Of a stretch of DNA of 18,867 nt, positions 15,834 to 18,867 are shown piece after piece (positions within the stretch are counted from its first letter, which is position 1; the number at the start of each line of letters is the position of its first letter). Under the pieces are notes generated by a model. The model worked only from the letters and a program-made list of their open reading frames with translations, searched no databases and was not told where the DNA came from. A program made the translations under genes and the position numbers. The stretch is from Smithellaceae bacterium. Its GTDB lineage: Bacteria; Desulfobacterota; Syntrophia; Syntrophales; Smithellaceae. The stretch spans positions 1 through 18,867 of the forward strand of contig JAQVLL010000003.1 in the NCBI GenBank assembly GCA_028704195.1. Reading direction: 5' to 3'.

Positions 15834-16460
15834 ATGCTCAATTCCGTCATGATTCTGGAAAAGATAATGCTTCAACCGCCCATGGCCAAAATCTATTCCC
15901 GGCTCGGCTTTAAAAAAAGGACAACTTCGCTTACCCCGTTCCGACAGGAAGAAACAGACCGCTATATCGAAGAGGCAGCGGGAATTATTAGCCTGCAGGG
16001 ATCCTTCATGATGCTTTCCATTCTTAAAAATGACGGCAGGGAAACCATGCTGACCGGCGGGATGTCATTTGCAAGCATTAAACTTTCCGCTTTCCTCGGC
16101 AGCTGTCCGGGAGCCGTCCTGATGGGCGCAACCGCCGGCAGGGCGATCATGGAAGCCATTGTAGATAAAACAAGGCAGGATAACCTCACGGCCGCAGTTG
16201 TTTACGACGCTACAGCCAGTGAAATGACAGATGCCGCTCTTGATTGGATCACAGACTACATCAACATGCAGCTGCGGCGCGAAAACAGGCGCATGCTGCC
16301 GCGGCGTTTTTCAGCGGGCTACGCGGATCTTGCGCTGGAAAACCAGAAAAAATTTTACGAAAAACTCGAGATGGCAAAAATAGGTGTAGCGATCACTCCG
16401 GATTTCCTGCTGGTTCCCGAAAAATCCGTGACGGCAATCAGCGGCATCATACAAGCATGA
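15834..16460 (+). CDS. stand-alone MetH activation-domain protein
   Basis: A 208-aa protein resembling the C-terminal, S-adenosylmethionine-binding activation domain of B12-dependent methionine synthase, without the catalytic, folate or cobalamin domains. The key family stretch is RRFSAGYADLALENQKKFYE, followed by KIGVAITPDFLLVPEKSVTAISGI; the RxSxGY part corresponds to the AdoMet-binding motif of the family. In organisms whose MetH lacks this domain such a protein probably supplies reactivation of oxidised cobalamin, which is inference. It is 25 bp downstream of the receiver gene. Corrinoid proteins other than MetH could be its partner. Confidence 0.82.
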   Translation: MLNSVMILEKIMLQPPMAKIYSRLGFKKRTTSLTPFRQEETDRYIEEAAGIISLQGSFMMLSILKNDGRETMLTGGMSFASIKLSAFLGSCPGAVLMGATAGRAIMEAIVDKTRQDNLTAAVVYDATASEMTDAALDWITDYINMQLRRENRRMLPRRFSAGYADLALENQKKFYEKLEMAKIGVAITPDFLLVPEKSVTAISGIIQA

Positions 16461-16566
16461 TTGCGATTAGAAGCGGCATCCACCCGCATTTGAACACGTG
16501 TTACGCGTCTTTTAGATCCTGATTCCAAGCAGCGTCCCCCCGTGCACACAGTTGTGTCCGAAGGAT

Positions 16567-17820
16567 TTACGTTGATTCATCAGGATTGGTATGCTTCCGT
16601 CTGCGAACTTTCTTTGCCTGAAACTGGCTGATTCGTTTCTTGTACTCACTGATAAATTCCCTGGAGGACAGGTATTTATCCGCAAAAGAAACGATATAGG
16701 ATTCCTTGTATTTCGGGGGAACCAGTGTCAGCGGCCACATATGTTTTTTGATGATGTCCTCTTCAATGTCATTGATTGAAAAATGCTTTTTTGCGTTGGC
16801 CACGGCAATCGTCGGATGCGCGATCCCGTGGAACTTATTCCGGGCTAGGTCCGGCTCATCATGATTACGCCAGTCATACAGGAAAAAATCATGCAAAAGG
16901 GCGCCTCGCGCCGCTGAACGGTAATCCAGTTTGAAATATTTGCATATCCGGTAGGAAAAATAAGCCACATCGTGGACATGGGAGTAGATGCTTGAATTAT
17001 GATGGAAATAATCCTTAAGTTTTAAAAATTCTTCATGATGAAGGATGTCCCCCACGGTTTCGTAGTATTCTTTTTCAAACGGTTTCCGCCCCTCCATTTC
17101 CAGAATAATTTTTTCCTGAATGTTTTTCAGAAAAGAATTAAGTCTGCTTCTGATTTTCTTGTTGATGTTTTGATTAATGTATTGATTCAGATCGGGGAAG
17201 GCATCACGCAAGCGTTGAAATGAGTTTAAACTCTCCTCAATTTCAGTATTGCTCAGATTGAAATATTCTTCATAAAGATACGAGACGGCACTGCGGAAAG
17301 AAGCCAGGGACATCACGGAAAAAGTGTAGTCCACCCAGAAATAAATCATGAAGGCAATAGCGGCGGGCTTGACAAACCCTTCATGCAGCAATGCCACGCG
17401 GGAGAAGACTTCCGGATGAATGAATTCAGAAAAAACTACCACCAGGACGGTCCACAGCAACGAAAAAAGCAGGCAGACACGGCCATGAAGATTGAGCCTG
17501 CGGTCCGAATAATTCCAAAGCGGAAGTTTAAAGATCTTTTCGGAAAGAAACCCGACCATGTACTCCATAAAGGTAATGGACATGCCCAAAACCGCATATC
17601 TGGCAATGAAATGCCAGCTTTGAATGAAAGATTGCAGGACAATAACGATAAATGCGCCGATGCCGTATATCGGAACGAAGGGGCCGAAAAGAAATCCCGC
17701 GTTAACAAACTTGCGCTGCCTAAATGATCTGTAAAAAACCTCCAGCACCCACCCGATGAAGCAATATATCGCGAAAAGTATAATATAATAAAAGAAATTC
17801 AGATCGTGATTCAGCATCAT
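16567..17820 (-). CDS. membrane CmpB-type (ABC_trans_CmpB) protein fused to an HD domain
   Basis: A 417-aa protein with two parts. The first (about 1-180) has roughly five membrane segments and the motifs GWVLEVFYRS, FVNAGFLFGPFVPIYG, MEYMVGFLSEKIF and LWNYSDRRLNLHGRVC, matching the ABC_trans_CmpB family, called putative ABC permease though the assignment is weak. Residues 181-275 are a polar, probably helical linker. The third (about 276-400) is HD-like: H281/H283, H310-D311 (GALLHDFFLYDW), H331/H335 (HGIAHP) and D381 (SFADKY), consistent with a metal-dependent phosphohydrolase. The substrate is unknown; cyclic or other phosphate compounds are typical for HD proteins. The start has a weak Shine-Dalgarno (MM at 17820/17817). 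Neither neighbour suggests a partner. Confidence 0.82.
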   Translation of the reverse strand: MMLNHDLNFFYYIILFAIYCFIGWVLEVFYRSFRQRKFVNAGFLFGPFVPIYGIGAFIVIVLQSFIQSWHFIARYAVLGMSITFMEYMVGFLSEKIFKLPLWNYSDRRLNLHGRVCLLFSLLWTVLVVVFSEFIHPEVFSRVALLHEGFVKPAAIAFMIYFWVDYTFSVMSLASFRSAVSYLYEEYFNLSNTEIEESLNSFQRLRDAFPDLNQYINQNINKKIRSRLNSFLKNIQEKIILEMEGRKPFEKEYYETVGDILHHEEFLKLKDYFHHNSSIYSHVHDVAYFSYRICKYFKLDYRSAARGALLHDFFLYDWRNHDEPDLARNKFHGIAHPTIAVANAKKHFSINDIEEDIIKKHMWPLTLVPPKYKESYIVSFADKYLSSREFISEYKKRISQFQAKKVRRRKHTNPDEST

Positions 17821-18158
17821 ATTTTACACATAAACCTGTATCGTTTCACTGTCGTTTTCAGGCCAGCAGATCATCGGCTCAGACCTTTGAACCTGCAGGT
17901 TACCAACGTTGATACATCGAACTGCCTTCCCTCTCCCGGATACCCAGTGTTCAGACAGACTAAAACAGATTACATTTCAATTTCCCTCTTTAATCACCCT
18001 CAAACGGGAATAACGGAAAGAAATATAACCGCCTGCAATAATCTGTTAAATTTCGGCGTGATGCTACACTATCCAATTATTTTTGTGAAGCATTTTCTCT
18101 TTGTCCAGTTGACAGCAACTTCATCCGCTGTTACACAAAAAGACAGGGGGGAACCATC
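17821..18158. other. intergenic region between divergent genes
   Basis: This gap separates the minus-strand CmpB-HD gene from the plus-strand DUF523 gene. A perfect TTGACA (18109-18114) with TACACA after 17 bp may drive the DUF523 gene, but the -10 is poor and the leader would be very short. GGGGGGA precedes the start codon. No gene, repeat or terminator was recognised. Confidence 0.4.
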
Positions 18159-18867
18159 ATGGAAAAAATAAAAATCGGCATCAGTTCCTGTCTTTTGGGC
18201 AATGCTGTCCGTTATGACGGAGGGCATAAGCTAGATCATTTTCTTCGCGACACGCTGGGACAATATGTTGATTATGTTGCGGTCTGCCCGGAGGTCGAAT
18301 GCGGAATGAGCGTTCCCAGGGAAGCCATGCGGCTCGAAGGAAACCCGGACGCCCCGCGCCTGATGACCCGCAGCACCCGGATAGATAAAACGGACATGAT
18401 GATGAACTGGGCAAAAAAGCGGGTGGCACAACTGGAGGCGGAAGACCTCTGCGGCTTCATTTTCAAACGTGATTCACCGTCGAGCGGGATGGAAAGGGTC
18501 AAAGTATATGATGACAAGGGCATGCCCGCAAAAACAGGCATTGGAATCTTCGCGCGGGTTTTCATGGAAAAGTTTCCCCTGCTGCCGGCGGAAGAAGAAG
18601 GGCGTCTCCATGACGCGGCACTGCGCGAAAATTTCATCGAAAGAATTTTCACTCTCAAGCGCTGGCGGGAGATCCGCAATCTGAAATCCGGCCGGGGCGC
18701 TCTGGTGGATTTTCACACCCGTCATAAATGCCTGCTTTTATCCCACAGCACAAAGCTATATCAAGCAATGGGGAAGCTGGTCGCCCGGCAAAAAACCATG
18801 GCGTGGCAGGAGTCGAAATCGCAATATGAAACATGGCTGATGGAGGCGATGAACCTGAAACCACCTC
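18159..18867 (+). CDS. DUF523-DUF1722 (YbgA-type) protein, cut by window end
   Basis: The frame is open from ATG 18159 to the window edge (236 codons seen). The N-terminal DUF523 part has SSCLLGNAVRYDGGHK, VCPEVECGMSVPREAMRL and GFIFKRDSPSSGMERVKVY; the second part, starting near residue 150, has RNLKSGRGALVDFHTRHKCLLLSHS, typical of DUF1722/YbgA. DUF523 proteins include TudS-like thiouracil desulfidases, whose [4Fe-4S] cluster uses conserved cysteines. Here C11, C43 and C48 are present, but the usual SPSCG cysteine is Ser109, so that chemistry should not be assumed. GGGGGGA lies about 7 nt before the ATG. The biological role is not known to me. Confidence 0.85.
   Translation, partial: MEKIKIGISSCLLGNAVRYDGGHKLDHFLRDTLGQYVDYVAVCPEVECGMSVPREAMRLEGNPDAPRLMTRSTRIDKTDMMMNWAKKRVAQLEAEDLCGFIFKRDSPSSGMERVKVYDDKGMPAKTGIGIFARVFMEKFPLLPAEEEGRLHDAALRENFIERIFTLKRWREIRNLKSGRGALVDFHTRHKCLLLSHSTKLYQAMGKLVARQKTMAWQESKSQYETWLMEAMNLKPP

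Noticed and set aside
16493..16502. Palindrome AACACGTGTT as a regulatory site
   Set aside because: It lies between the 3' ends of convergent genes and is short enough to be chance.

Overview
The window looks like chromosomal DNA of moderate GC content from a Gram-negative, deltaproteobacterium-like organism (Desulfobacterota; a Syntrophus/Smithella-type lineage is my guess). This is an inference from gene content: a sigma-54 two-component system paired with a ZraP/Spy-like periplasmic protein, short (about 420 aa) LeuC, a stand-alone MetH-activation-domain protein, and an adhesin-E-like/Lcl_C surface protein. There are no tRNA, rRNA, CRISPR or transposase genes.

Region 1-993 has no intact gene. 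It holds a cluster of perfect or near-perfect hairpins (94-217) and, on the minus strand, a decayed gene for a small membrane PH-domain protein (255-719) with an in-frame TGA. Region 994-4767 is a DNA-repair pair, mrfA (DEAD-box helicase with a C-terminal four-Cys cluster) followed by mrfB (DEDDh exonuclease with a helical-repeat C-terminus). mrfB is interrupted by one in-frame TGA while all its catalytic motifs remain. Region 5109-6590 encodes an exported protein with an adhesin-E-like domain, a 15-residue-repeat linker and an Lcl_C/DUF1566 domain.

Region 6654-10507 is a ZraSR/ZraP-type envelope-stress module. The histidine kinase and sigma-54 response regulator run leftwards. The periplasmic chaperone-like gene runs rightwards from a well-matched -24/-12 promoter, with two inverted repeats placed like enhancer sites for the regulator and a strong terminator behind it.

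Region 10584-15380 is a leucine biosynthesis operon, leuA-leuC-leuD-leuB. Its leader encodes a 39-residue peptide with 12 leucines, followed by an intrinsic terminator and a possible competing antiterminator, which is the layout of leader-peptide attenuation. A single-domain response regulator and a MetH-activation-domain protein follow on the same strand and may be co-transcribed.

The right end holds a minus-strand membrane protein that joins a CmpB-type (ABC_trans_CmpB) domain to an HD phosphohydrolase-like domain, and the start of a DUF523-DUF1722 protein cut off by the window edge. The points most worth checking are the two in-frame TGA interruptions, the leu leader, the sigma-54 promoter with its overlapping 10-bp inverted repeat, and the CmpB-HD fusion.
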